Shown: positions 15,550 through 23,172 of the stretch, piece after piece | How the letters are laid out: the number at the start of each line of letters is the position of its first letter | Numbering within the stretch: position 1 is the first letter of the stretch | Assembly: GCA_015490995.1 (NCBI GenBank) | Contig: WFWT01000109.1 | Location: 1 to 52,527 of the forward strand | DNA from: Anaerolineae bacterium | GTDB taxonomy: Bacteria; Chloroflexota; Anaerolineae; JAADDB01 | Length of the DNA: 52,527 nucleotides | Direction of reading: 5' to 3' | Made by a program: the position numbers and the translations under genes | The notes under the pieces: generated by a model | The model's database searches: none | The model's input: only the letters and a program-made list of their open reading frames with translations | Told to the model about the DNA's origin: nothing

Positions 15550-16257
15550 TTAAAAGGAGCCATGGAGCACACGCGGGCCGGTGGGACCAGGGCTTCCACT
15601 GGCCGGTTCGACGGTAATGCCAATGGCCTCATATTCGGCCAGTGGGCGGGGAGCTCGGATAAGGACAACGATCTCTTGTGGCTGGTGGACTTGAAACAGA
15701 GCTCCGGTATCGCGGTGGCCGTCATAGATAAGCCATACCTGATAAGCGCGATCCGGGGGCAGGGGGGGCAGGTTGGAAATTCGCAGAAGGGCCACATTCG
15801 TCTCAGGGCGCAGGTATAACACCCCGCGCGCCTCCGGCGCGGGGGGATCCCCCTGGAGGACGACTCGGGGCGCGCCGGCGAGAACGGCCAAGGCAGTAGC
15901 CTGAACGCGCATTTCTTGTGAAATAGTCTGGATGCGATACGCCCAGAAAGCGTTGCTAAGGAGAAAGATCACCACTGCTGCCGCCAAGGCTAGGGTTCGG
16001 GCTGCAGGGCGATGCCACCAGGATCGTGACCGACGAGGGGCGCCAACGGCGCGTTGTAACCGCTCCTCCACTTGGGAGGGCGCCGGAACCGGTGGCACAG
16101 CGTACAGCAAGTCTTCTGCCAGCCCTTCGTACGTACGAAGGGTCAGCCGGCAGGCTGCACAGGTGGCCAGGTGTTCTTCCACCGTGACCCGTTCTTGGGG
16201 ATCAACGGCTCCTATAGCGTAAGCCGGTAACAATTCACGGATTTCATCGTGATTCAT
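15550..16257 (-). CDS. RskA-type anti-sigma factor
   Basis: This membrane-anchored inhibitor holds the partner ECF sigma factor until an envelope signal triggers proteolysis. The 235-residue product starts with the zinc-binding anti-sigma domain (HLATCAACRLTLRTYEGL, the H-x3-C-x2-C motif). One transmembrane helix lies at TLALAAAVVIFLLSNAFWAY. The extracytoplasmic RskA C-terminal domain contains GVLYLRPE, YQVWLIYDG and TVEPASGSPGPTGP. Its ATG overlaps the sigma-factor stop by 14 bases, so the pair is translationally coupled. Confidence 0.9.
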   Translation of the reverse strand: MNHDEIRELLPAYAIGAVDPQERVTVEEHLATCAACRLTLRTYEGLAEDLLYAVPPVPAPSQVEERLQRAVGAPRRSRSWWHRPAARTLALAAAVVIFLLSNAFWAYRIQTISQEMRVQATALAVLAGAPRVVLQGDPPAPEARGVLYLRPETNVALLRISNLPPLPPDRAYQVWLIYDGHRDTGALFQVHQPQEIVVLIRAPRPLAEYEAIGITVEPASGSPGPTGPRVLHGSF

Positions 16258-16846
16258 GGGAGGACGCCTCTTCCCCGAACCACATGGCTCGTAATTTTTC
16301 TAAGCCCAAACGTAGTCGACTTTTCACCGTGCCCAACGGGAGGTTCAAATATTCTGCCAGCTCCCGGTGGGTCATGCCTCCAAAGTACGCGAGTTCGATC
16401 ACTTCCCGTTGTTCAGGGGGGAGCTGGGCGATAAGGAGCCGCAACTCCTGTCCTTGCTGCCACTGAGCATGGTCCACGCGCGCCTGGCGTACCTCCTCCG
16501 GCCGTGGGGTGACCGTCTCCGCGCCCGTCAAACGTGGTCGGCGCTGTTCATATCGCAACCGGTCGATCGCTGCAAAGCGGGTGACACTCAGCAACCAGCT
16601 GCTGAAACGCCCCCGGTTTGGGTCGTATAACACGCCCTTTTGCCAAATCTTCAAAAACACCTCCTGAGTCACCTCTTCGGCCAACGCGTCATCTCCCAGC
16701 ACTCGGCGGGCCATGCTGTACACCAGGTTGGCATACCGGCGGTAGAGCACAAAGAACGCTTCCCGGTCGCCGTTGCCTATGCGCTGAAGCAAGACGGTAT
16801 CGGGTACTATGGCATGCGACTGTTCTGAATGGTCGGAACGACTCAT
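16244..16846 (-). CDS. ECF sigma factor (SigK-like)
   Basis: Extracytoplasmic-function sigma factors direct RNA polymerase to stress or envelope promoters. The 200-residue product has region 2 (RVLGDDALAEEVTQEVFLKIW, and FSSWLLSVTRFAAIDRLR). Region 4 contains LPPEQREVIELAYFGGMTHREL and LPLGTVKSRLRLGLEKL; only partial motifs are quoted. An AGGAG site precedes the ATG. With the downstream RskA-type gene it forms a standard sigma / anti-sigma operon. The stimulus and regulon are unknown; the LPxTG protein gene immediately downstream is the nearest candidate. Confidence 0.92.
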   Translation of the reverse strand: MSRSDHSEQSHAIVPDTVLLQRIGNGDREAFFVLYRRYANLVYSMARRVLGDDALAEEVTQEVFLKIWQKGVLYDPNRGRFSSWLLSVTRFAAIDRLRYEQRRPRLTGAETVTPRPEEVRQARVDHAQWQQGQELRLLIAQLPPEQREVIELAYFGGMTHRELAEYLNLPLGTVKSRLRLGLEKLRAMWFGEEASSHESR

Positions 16847-17127
16847 GGCGCTCCTGCTAAGCCTACGTCATAACCCGTGCCCCTGGTTTAACGCCACCGG
16901 AAAGGCGGCCCAATAGCACGGCAAAGGGCGTGCTGTATAGCCTGCAGCCTCTCATCGCGGGCCAACCGTAGTATCGCGTAAGGGGAAGAGAAATGCCAAG
17001 CGATTGATGATAAGGCGTACGGTTGGCGAAAACAAGCTGCTTCCGAGTGGGAGGGAGTGATATCCAAGAGCGCTTATCGATGGCTAACCCCGCCAAATGG
17101 CCTATTTGGACGTAGGGGGAATAGCGC
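16847..17127. other. Intergenic region between sigma factor and copA
   Basis: About 280 bases separate the divergent sigma-factor gene from the copA promoter. An open frame spans 16863-17228 on the minus strand, but it lacks a ribosome-binding site and family features and crosses the copA promoter, so it is not accepted. A sigma-factor promoter is expected here but no clear consensus pair was found. Confidence 0.4.
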
Positions 17128-17156
17128 TTGTCGCGGCTTTCAAGGGCACGTATAAT
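17128..17156 (+). promoter_or_regulatory. Sigma-70 promoter of copA
   Basis: TTGTCG (17128-17133) and a perfect TATAAT (17151-17156) are separated by 17 bases. Transcription should start near 17163, giving a leader of about 58 bases that contains the palindrome at 17173-17192 and the AGGAGG site of copA. Confidence 0.75.
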
Positions 17157-17172
17157 GGTGTAGGCTTGAATC

Positions 17173-17192
17173 CCCCTCCCCAGGGGGAGGGG
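17173..17192 (+). promoter_or_regulatory. G/C-tract palindrome in the copA leader, possible CsoR-type operator
   Basis: CCCCTCCCC (17173-17181) is mirrored by GGGGAGGGG (17184-17192) with two bases between. Known CsoR operators are G/C-tract pseudo-palindromes of similar size near copper ATPase promoters. It lies just downstream of the inferred transcription start. It could also be a stem that stabilises the mRNA. No csoR gene is in the window. Confidence 0.4.
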
Positions 17193-17220
17193 AAATCCTG
17201 GCATCGCAAGGAGGTGCGCT

Positions 17221-19749
17221 ATGAGCACTCAACATAAAGTAGTGTTGCCTATCCAGGGTATGACCTGCGCCTCCTGCGCGAGCCACATCAGCCGGGCCTT
17301 AAAAAAGGTGCCCGGAGTGGCCGACGCGCAGGTCAACCTGGCTACAGAGAAGGCGACGGTCATTTTCGAGGACGGCGTGGTGCCGATCACGGACTTAATT
17401 CAGGCGGTACGTGATGCGGGGTATGATGTGGCCACGGAGACCGTCACTTTGCCCATTGGGGGGATGACCTGCGCTTCGTGCGCGAACCACATTGAGCGGG
17501 CCCTCAAAAAGGTGCCTGGTGTTCTTGAGGCCAACGTCAACTTGGCTACAGAAAAGGCCACCGTCACTTACATCCCTGAATTGGTGACCATGGCTGACCT
17601 GAAGCGGGCGGTGGCAGAAGCGGGGTACGAAGTGCTGGAGGCGCCCGCGGAAGGGCCTGCGGCGATTGAGGAAGAGGAGGATGAAGCGGAACGCAAGATG
17701 CGGGAGGCCCGCTTCCGCATGCGCGTTGCGTGGGGATTTACCATCCCCATCATTCTCTGGATGTTCTTGGAGATGTTCTTCGGCATCTACTGGCCGAATG
17801 AGACCATTTACAACCTGGGCATCATTCTGCTCGCCTTGCCGGTGTTGTTCTGGGTCGGTCGTAAGACGTACCGTAACGGCTTTGCGCCGGTATTGCACGG
17901 TTATGCCAACATGGATACCCTCATCGCCCTGGGCACCGGCGTGGCGCTGTTGACGGGCCCTGCGTCCTTCTTCTTCCCGGTGGCGAATTACGCCGGTGTG
18001 GCGGCGATGATTATGGCCTTTCACTTGACGGGCCGATACGTGGAGGAAACGGCCAAGGGCCGGGCTTCTCAGGCCATTCGCAAGTTGTTGGAGTTGGGGG
18101 CTAAGACTGCCCGAGTTATCCGCGACGGAAAAGAGGTGGAGGTCCCCATCGAGGAAGTCCAGGTCGGTGACATCATGATTGTTCGCCCCGGGGAAAAGAT
18201 CCCCACCGATGGCATTGTCATCGAGGGGGAGAGTGCGGTGGATGAGTCCATGGCGACGGGCGAGTCCATGCCCGTGAACAAACGCCCTGGGGACGAGGTT
18301 ATCGGTGCCACTATAAACCAGGATGGCCTGCTTAAGGTGAAGGCCACCCGGGTGGGTAAGGACACCTTCCTGGCACAGGTTATCAAGCTGGTGGAAGAAG
18401 CCCAGGGCACCAAAGTACCCATCCAGGAGTTTGCGGATAGGGTGACAGCGGTATTCGTGCCCATCATCATTACCATCGCTATCTTGACCTTCGTCTCCTG
18501 GATGGTGTTCCCGGACACCATGCGGCGCTTGGTGGAGCTAGGGTCCTTCCTGCCGTGGGTGGATCCAACCTTGGGGGTGATTACGCTGGCCGTGGTGTCT
18601 ACGGTTGCCGTACTGGTCATCGCCTGCCCCTGCGCGTTGGGCCTGGCCACACCTACAGCTCTGATGGTGGGCAGTGGGATGGGGGCAGAGCACGGTATCC
18701 TCATCCGCAGCGGTGAAGCCATCCAGACGATGAAGGATGTCAAGGTTATTATCTTCGACAAAACGGGTACCATCACGAAAGGTAAACCGGAAGTGACCGA
18801 TGTGATTGCCTTGAACGGGTTTACTGAGGCTGAAGTGTTGCAGCTGGCTGCTTCCGCGGAGAAAGGCAGCGAACACCCGCTGGGCAAAGCGATTGTAGAG
18901 CGGGCAGAAGCTGAGGCGCTGAATCTGGATGACCCCCAGGACTTCCAGGCTATTCGGGGCAAAGGTGTCATTGCCAAAGTGCGGGGTGTAACGGTGCTGG
19001 TAGGTTCGCGGCGGTTGATGCAGGAACATGGCATTGATCCGGCGACCGCGGAAGCCCAAATGCAAGCCCTGGAGGAAGAGGCTAAAACGGCCATGTTGGT
19101 AGCTGTGGATGGCCGGCTGGCAGGTGTGATCGCCGTAGCCGACACGCTTAAGGATGATTCGGTCTTGGCCATTCAGGAGCTCCATCGCATGGGCCTGAAG
19201 ACGGCTATGATCACCGGCGACAACCGCCGAACCGCCGAGGCCATTGCCCGTAAGGTGGGCATTGATTACGTGCTGGCTGAAGTATTGCCTGATGGTAAGG
19301 TGGCCGAGGTGAAGAAGATGCAGGAAGAGTTCGGCATGGTGGCCTTCGTTGGTGATGGCATCAACGACGCGCCGGCCCTCACCCAGGCCAATGTGGGTAT
19401 CGCCATCGGTACCGGCACAGATATTGCCATCGAGTCCAGCGACATCATTCTGGTGCGAGGGCACCTGAGTGGTGTTGTGGAAGCTATCAACTTGAGCCGG
19501 GCCACCTTCCGCAAGATCAAGCAAAACCTGTTCTGGGCTTTCTTCTACAACGTGGCCATGATCCCGCTGGCCATTATTGGCTGGATGCACCCGGTGCTCG
19601 CGGAGATCGCCATGGCTACCAGTTCTATCAGTGTGGTCACCAATGCAAACCGCTTGCGCAAAGTAGATATCCGTCCCTCTTACATGCGAGAGGAGGGTGG
19701 TGCGGCAGCCACCGAGGTGACGGGCCGCACCGCAGAAATGGCGGCATAA
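17221..19749 (+). CDS. copA: Copper-exporting P1B-type ATPase CopA
   Basis: CopA pumps Cu+ (or Ag+) out of the cytoplasm using ATP. The 842-residue protein has two N-terminal HMA domains, each with GMTCASCA (Cys16/Cys19 and Cys84/Cys87). Their sequences are nearly identical over [10 protein letters not shown], suggesting tandem duplication. The actuator loop has ATGES, the sixth helix has the transport motif CPC (Cys469 and Cys471), the phosphorylated Asp513 is in DKTGT, SEHPLG is the nucleotide-binding HP site, and [10 protein letters not shown] is the hinge. The late YN and [11 protein letters not shown] residues complete the Cu+ site. AAGGAGG precedes the ATG. A consensus promoter and possible operator lie upstream, and a terminator follows at 19755. 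Confidence 0.95.
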   Translation: MSTQHKVVLPIQGMTCASCASHISRALKKVPGVADAQVNLATEKATVIFEDGVVPITDLIQAVRDAGYDVATETVTLPIGGMTCASCANHIERALKKVPGVLEANVNLATEKATVTYIPELVTMADLKRAVAEAGYEVLEAPAEGPAAIEEEEDEAERKMREARFRMRVAWGFTIPIILWMFLEMFFGIYWPNETIYNLGIILLALPVLFWVGRKTYRNGFAPVLHGYANMDTLIALGTGVALLTGPASFFFPVANYAGVAAMIMAFHLTGRYVEETAKGRASQAIRKLLELGAKTARVIRDGKEVEVPIEEVQVGDIMIVRPGEKIPTDGIVIEGESAVDESMATGESMPVNKRPGDEVIGATINQDGLLKVKATRVGKDTFLAQVIKLVEEAQGTKVPIQEFADRVTAVFVPIIITIAILTFVSWMVFPDTMRRLVELGSFLPWVDPTLGVITLAVVSTVAVLVIACPCALGLATPTALMVGSGMGAEHGILIRSGEAIQTMKDVKVIIFDKTGTITKGKPEVTDVIALNGFTEAEVLQLAASAEKGSEHPLGKAIVERAEAEALNLDDPQDFQAIRGKGVIAKVRGVTVLVGSRRLMQEHGIDPATAEAQMQALEEEAKTAMLVAVDGRLAGVIAVADTLKDDSVLAIQELHRMGLKTAMITGDNRRTAEAIARKVGIDYVLAEVLPDGKVAEVKKMQEEFGMVAFVGDGINDAPALTQANVGIAIGTGTDIAIESSDIILVRGHLSGVVEAINLSRATFRKIKQNLFWAFFYNVAMIPLAIIGWMHPVLAEIAMATSSISVVTNANRLRKVDIRPSYMREEGGAAATEVTGRTAEMAA

Positions 19750-19754
19750 CTCGG

Positions 19755-19786
19755 AGCGGGGTGGGATATCCACCCCGCTTCCTTTT
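19755..19786 (+). terminator. Rho-independent terminator after copA
   Basis: AGCGGGGTGG (19755-19764) pairs perfectly with CCACCCCGCT (19770-19779) over a GATAT loop, and TCCTTTT follows. It should end or strongly reduce transcription from copA before the flavoprotein gene. Confidence 0.85.
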
Positions 19787-19841
19787 AATATCGGGGCTGT
19801 TGCCAAAGTACCGCAAGGATACGGCAGGAAAGGAGACCGTG

Positions 19842-20966
19842 ATGGAATATGACGTTATCATTGCCGGGGCCAGCTTTGCCGGATTGGCCGTTGCCGCTCA
19901 ATTACGGGGCAAACGGGTGTTGGTGTTGGACCGTAAACCTATCGGCACCGGGCAAACCTCTGCGTGTGGAACCCTGGTCTCTACCCTGCGAGCACTGCGG
20001 TTGGAGGCGTCCATCCTTCAGGTTCATGACCGGCTGGTGGTGCACACTCCGGGCCATACGTTTACGTACATCATGCCCGAACCATTTTGTACCTTCGATT
20101 ACACCAAATTGTGCCACCTGTTGTGGGAACAGGCCGATGCCACCTTTGTTCAGGCACCGGCGCTGGGATTCGAAGATAACGCGGTTATCACACCTAACGG
20201 CGCGTATCGCGGACGCATCGTTGTGGATGCTTCGGGCTGGCGGGCGGCACTCGGTACCAGCGTGCGGCCGGACCTGGTCCGTCGCGACCGCCTCAACTTT
20301 GGGTTGGAAACAACCCTAATGTACCAGGACAACGGGTTGCACTTTTGGTATGACCCCCGGGGATTGTTGCCCATGGGGGTTACGTGGGTGTTTCCCATTG
20401 GCCGCTTGAGTCGGATAGGGGTGGGCAGTTATTTGGGGGATACCCGGTTGATACGCACTCTAGATCGGTTTCTGCACACCTTGGACCTGGAACGGGATGG
20501 GATTCACGGTGGCTACTTCCCTTACGAGCTGCGGGATCCGGTGGTGGGTGATCTCTTCTTGGTGGGAGATGCCGCCGGTCAGTGTTTGGCACTTACGGGA
20601 GAAGGAATTCGGCCGGCACTGTTCTTTGGCACCCATTTGGGGCAATTGTTACGCCGGGCGTTGGACGGGGAGATCTCGATCGCTGAGGCCCGAGAGAGGT
20701 ACCGACAACTGGTGTTGGCCCGCAAGCGCGGGTATGACACTTTGACACGACTCCAGCGCATCCTGCCGCGCATGCCTCTTCCCCTTGTGCAGGGGTTGCT
20801 GGCCCTTATTCACCGGCCTCGTGTGCTCGAGCGGGCCATGCAACGATACATCCGGGCCTTTGCCTTGCCGATAAGCGATATCTCGCATCGCTATCACACC
20901 ACCGGGAGCCCCCATACGGCAGGGTGGGAGCCTGGCAATGGCGCCGAGCTCCCACCCCCTGCCTAA
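19842..20966 (+). CDS. Geranylgeranyl-reductase-like FAD-dependent oxidoreductase
   Basis: Members of this flavoprotein family reduce or hydroxylate isoprenoid or aromatic substrates. The 374-residue product starts with an FAD-binding fold, IIAGASFAGLAVAAQL (GxSxxG, residues 9-14), then VLVLDRKPIG. CGTLVSTL near residue 43 is typical of GGR-like proteins. The second FAD motif is LFLVGDAAGQCLALTGEGIR (19-20 residues). The C-terminal part is basic and helical. GGAGACC precedes the ATG at 19842; the frame upstream overlaps the copA terminator and is rejected. Its place between copA and copper/thiol genes is not explained by the known family role. Confidence 0.78.
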   Translation: MEYDVIIAGASFAGLAVAAQLRGKRVLVLDRKPIGTGQTSACGTLVSTLRALRLEASILQVHDRLVVHTPGHTFTYIMPEPFCTFDYTKLCHLLWEQADATFVQAPALGFEDNAVITPNGAYRGRIVVDASGWRAALGTSVRPDLVRRDRLNFGLETTLMYQDNGLHFWYDPRGLLPMGVTWVFPIGRLSRIGVGSYLGDTRLIRTLDRFLHTLDLERDGIHGGYFPYELRDPVVGDLFLVGDAAGQCLALTGEGIRPALFFGTHLGQLLRRALDGEISIAEARERYRQLVLARKRGYDTLTRLQRILPRMPLPLVQGLLALIHRPRVLERAMQRYIRAFALPISDISHRYHTTGSPHTAGWEPGNGAELPPPA

Positions 20967-21106
20967 CACATCACCGGAAAGGCAGGAGATCGGCTTGTGA
21001 AGGTACCCGGTGGAGGCACGCGGTTGTGTTGGTAACCTTAGCCAACCCGGAAGGGGACAGCGGATACATGTCGGCTTATTTAAGGAAACACTGCAGGAGG
21101 AGAGCC

Positions 21107-21316
21107 ATGGCCATGTTCCGTCGTACCCGGAAGGAGGAAACTGTGCGCCGTTGCGCCACCTGTGGTGGCGAAATTCCGGGCCGGGGTGTACAACGGGACG
21201 GGAAGTGGTTTTGCAATCCTTGGCACGCGGAGCGGTACAAACCGCCTCCTCCCTGGTGGAAGCGGTTGTTCCAGGACCGCAATCCCGGCGGTGGGGCAGG
21301 TTGTTGTCGGGGGTAA
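21107..21316 (+). CDS. Small zinc-ribbon-like protein (Cys/His cluster)
   Basis: This 69-residue basic protein carries CATCGG (Cys16, Cys19) and FCNPWH (Cys36, His40), a C-x2-C-x16-C-x3-H metal site resembling half of a LIM or TRASH domain. The C terminus is Pro- and Trp-rich and ends with a Cys-Cys pair. GGAGGAGAG precedes the ATG. A GTP- or DNA-binding fold is not visible. TRASH-like proteins often accompany copper and heavy-metal genes, and here it is followed after 37 bases by an HMA-domain protein. A metal-sensing or metal-handling role is inference. The true start could be the ATG at 21113. Confidence 0.7.
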   Translation: MAMFRRTRKEETVRRCATCGGEIPGRGVQRDGKWFCNPWHAERYKPPPPWWKRLFQDRNPGGGAGCCRG

Positions 21317-21353
21317 GACACACAATCCCACGCAACGTTAAGGAGGCTGGGCA

Positions 21354-21695
21354 ATGGAACATCAGGAATGTCATGTGGAGCCGTATGAGAAGCCGGTGGA
21401 CAAGGAAGCCTTGCGCAGCGCGATGGTGGCCTACTTGGCCGTGGGTGGTATGGGGTGCCCGCGCTGTGCCATGCGCGTGCGTAATGCGCTGTTACAGCTG
21501 GACGGCGTTATTGTGGCCGACGTCTTCCTGGAGCACGGAATGGCCGCAGCAGCTTTTGACCCGGAGCGCGTGACACCGGAAGATTTGGTGACTGCTGTAG
21601 GTCGTGCCGGCAATGATGGCCGTCATCACTATTGGGCACAGGTGGCCACCATTATGCCGGCTAAAGAAGCGATGTCACTTCCTGACAACGCATAA
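21354..21695 (+). CDS. Free HMA-domain protein (metallochaperone-like)
   Basis: HMA proteins carry Cu+ or other soft metals through a CxxC site. The 113-residue product has VGGMGCPRCAMRVRNALLQL with Cys35 and Cys38, and the betaalphabetabetaalphabeta length continues to about residue 95. A 25-residue His/Glu/Cys-containing N-terminal extension and a tail follow that are not part of the fold. The residue before the first Cys is Gly where copper chaperones usually have Thr (MTC), which may alter metal preference. AAGGAGG precedes the ATG. It may deliver metal to CopA or to the membrane thiol protein that follows. Confidence 0.82.
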   Translation: MEHQECHVEPYEKPVDKEALRSAMVAYLAVGGMGCPRCAMRVRNALLQLDGVIVADVFLEHGMAAAAFDPERVTPEDLVTAVGRAGNDGRHHYWAQVATIMPAKEAMSLPDNA

Positions 21696-21705
21696 TGTGA
21701 CTTTG

Positions 21706-21736
21706 GGGGTGTGGTGAGCAGTATGTCCCACACCCC
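21706..21736 (+). terminator. Stem-loop, possible weak terminator
   Basis: GGGGTGTGG (21706-21714) pairs with CCACACCCC (21728-21736) over a 13-base loop. The sequence after it is A/T-rich but not a run of T, so termination would be partial. Confidence 0.5.
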
Positions 21737-21852
21737 ATATTCACCTAATGCTAAGGCGCTGGTGTCGGTGGTGAGGAGCTTCGCAGCCCGGCCTAGGAAG
21801 TGCTCATCGAAGTGTTTGAGACATCCCCGGCAACAGGTCAAGAGGAATAATC

Positions 21853-23154
21853 ATGAACACCGGCGAACAGGCGCGCGGGCTGGCGGTGCTTCTAACCAAC
21901 CTGCTTTTGGTGTTTGTTCTGTTCCTCGTTCTGTTCCCTGATGTCACTATGGCCGAGGGAGGTGTTGTGCCTACCTTGCCAACGCCGGAGGCGGGCACAG
22001 GCTTTGACGCGGAAGCCGTACACATATTCTTCAGCGGAGGGTGTGTTGACTGCTGGCCCTATGTTGAAGATGTGCTGGTTCCTGCCTTACAGACGAGCGG
22101 TATAACGGCCACGCCGGTCATTCACGATTATACCCGCCCCGGAGAACGGCAATTGCTGGCCCGGTTTACCCGGGAGGTCGGGCTTCCACGTCGTATTGCA
22201 GACTCCCTCTACGCATTTGTTCCCCGGTCGGATGGCGGTCTCTTGCTGGTGTTGGGACATGTACCTCAAGCCCTGCTGACCGAACTGTTACAGTTTCCCG
22301 AGCTCCCCCGCAAGCTGGTCATTCAGCAGCCCAAAATGCACGGAGAACCCGAGGAGTATCGACTCTGGTCCTTCGCAGGGGAGGTGCGATCCTTTCCCAT
22401 CGATACGCCGTTGAGCGAGAGTTTGGCTACATTGCCACCTACACCCTCCGGTTTCATCCTGAACACCGACGAGGCTAACTTGGCCACGTTGTTCCCCGCG
22501 GTGGTTGTCGCCGGGCTGCTGGACAGTGTGAACCCATGTGCGTTCGCGGTTATCCTCCTCCTTATCGCCTTTTTGTTCACCATTCGCAAACGTCGGGGGG
22601 AGGTGCTCAAACTGGGGGCCATTTATGTGTTCGTGATCTTCCTGGTGTATCTGGCCATTGGCCTAGGCATTCTCAGTGCGATCCGGGTAAGCGACAACCC
22701 TCACTTTGTGGCCCGTATAGGTGCTTACCTGCTCATCGCTTTGGGCCTGCTCAACCTGATTGAATACCGATGGCCCAACGTGCCCCTGAAATTGCACATG
22801 CCTGCCGTCGCCCATAAAAAGGTGAACCAGCTCCTCAAAGCAGCGACTGTGCCGGCTACCATTGGGGTGGGGTTCATCGTGGGATTGTGCACCTTTCCTT
22901 GCTCAGGAGGGGTGTACGTGAGCATCATCACTCTGCTCAACGCCAAAACCACCTTCGCTTGGGGCGTTGCGTACCTGATTCTCTACAACGCGCTTTTCGT
23001 ACTGCCGCTGATTCTCATTCTGCTCGCGGTGGGTAATCGCGTTACCGCTAAAAGGTGGGCCTCTTGGGAACGGCAGCACGCGCTACAGCTGCGTCTTTGG
23101 TTTGGTCTGGCAATGATCGCGTTGGGGATGATAATGTTTACCCTTATCCCTTAA
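21853..23154 (+). CDS. Thioredoxin-like domain fused to a CcdA/DsbD-type membrane thiol transporter
   Basis: CcdA/DsbD proteins carry electrons from cytoplasmic thioredoxin across the membrane to reduce extracytoplasmic disulfides. The 433-residue product begins with a signal-anchor helix. An extracytoplasmic thioredoxin-like region has FFSGGCVDCWPYVEDVL (Cys64, Cys67) and lasts to about residue 200. The membrane domain then starts with SVNPCAF (Cys229) and continues to GLCTFPCSGGVY (Cys346, Cys350), the paired Cys helices of the family. Here the thioredoxin-like module is N-terminal, unlike E. coli DsbD where it is C-terminal. The location after copper genes suggests delivery of reductant for Cu-protein or cytochrome maturation. 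Confidence 0.8.
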   Translation: MNTGEQARGLAVLLTNLLLVFVLFLVLFPDVTMAEGGVVPTLPTPEAGTGFDAEAVHIFFSGGCVDCWPYVEDVLVPALQTSGITATPVIHDYTRPGERQLLARFTREVGLPRRIADSLYAFVPRSDGGLLLVLGHVPQALLTELLQFPELPRKLVIQQPKMHGEPEEYRLWSFAGEVRSFPIDTPLSESLATLPPTPSGFILNTDEANLATLFPAVVVAGLLDSVNPCAFAVILLLIAFLFTIRKRRGEVLKLGAIYVFVIFLVYLAIGLGILSAIRVSDNPHFVARIGAYLLIALGLLNLIEYRWPNVPLKLHMPAVAHKKVNQLLKAATVPATIGVGFIVGLCTFPCSGGVYVSIITLLNAKTTFAWGVAYLILYNALFVLPLILILLAVGNRVTAKRWASWERQHALQLRLWFGLAMIALGMIMFTLIP

Positions 23155-23172
23155 TCTTGGAGGGCTGGCTCG

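Noticed and set aside
16863-17228. Minus-strand frame of 121 codons between the sigma gene and copA
   Set aside because: It has no ribosome-binding site or recognisable fold and runs across the copA promoter and start.
18538-19806. Long antisense frame (422 codons) inside copA
   Set aside because: It mirrors the GC-rich CopA coding strand; the product is low-complexity His/Gln/Arg-rich sequence without family motifs.
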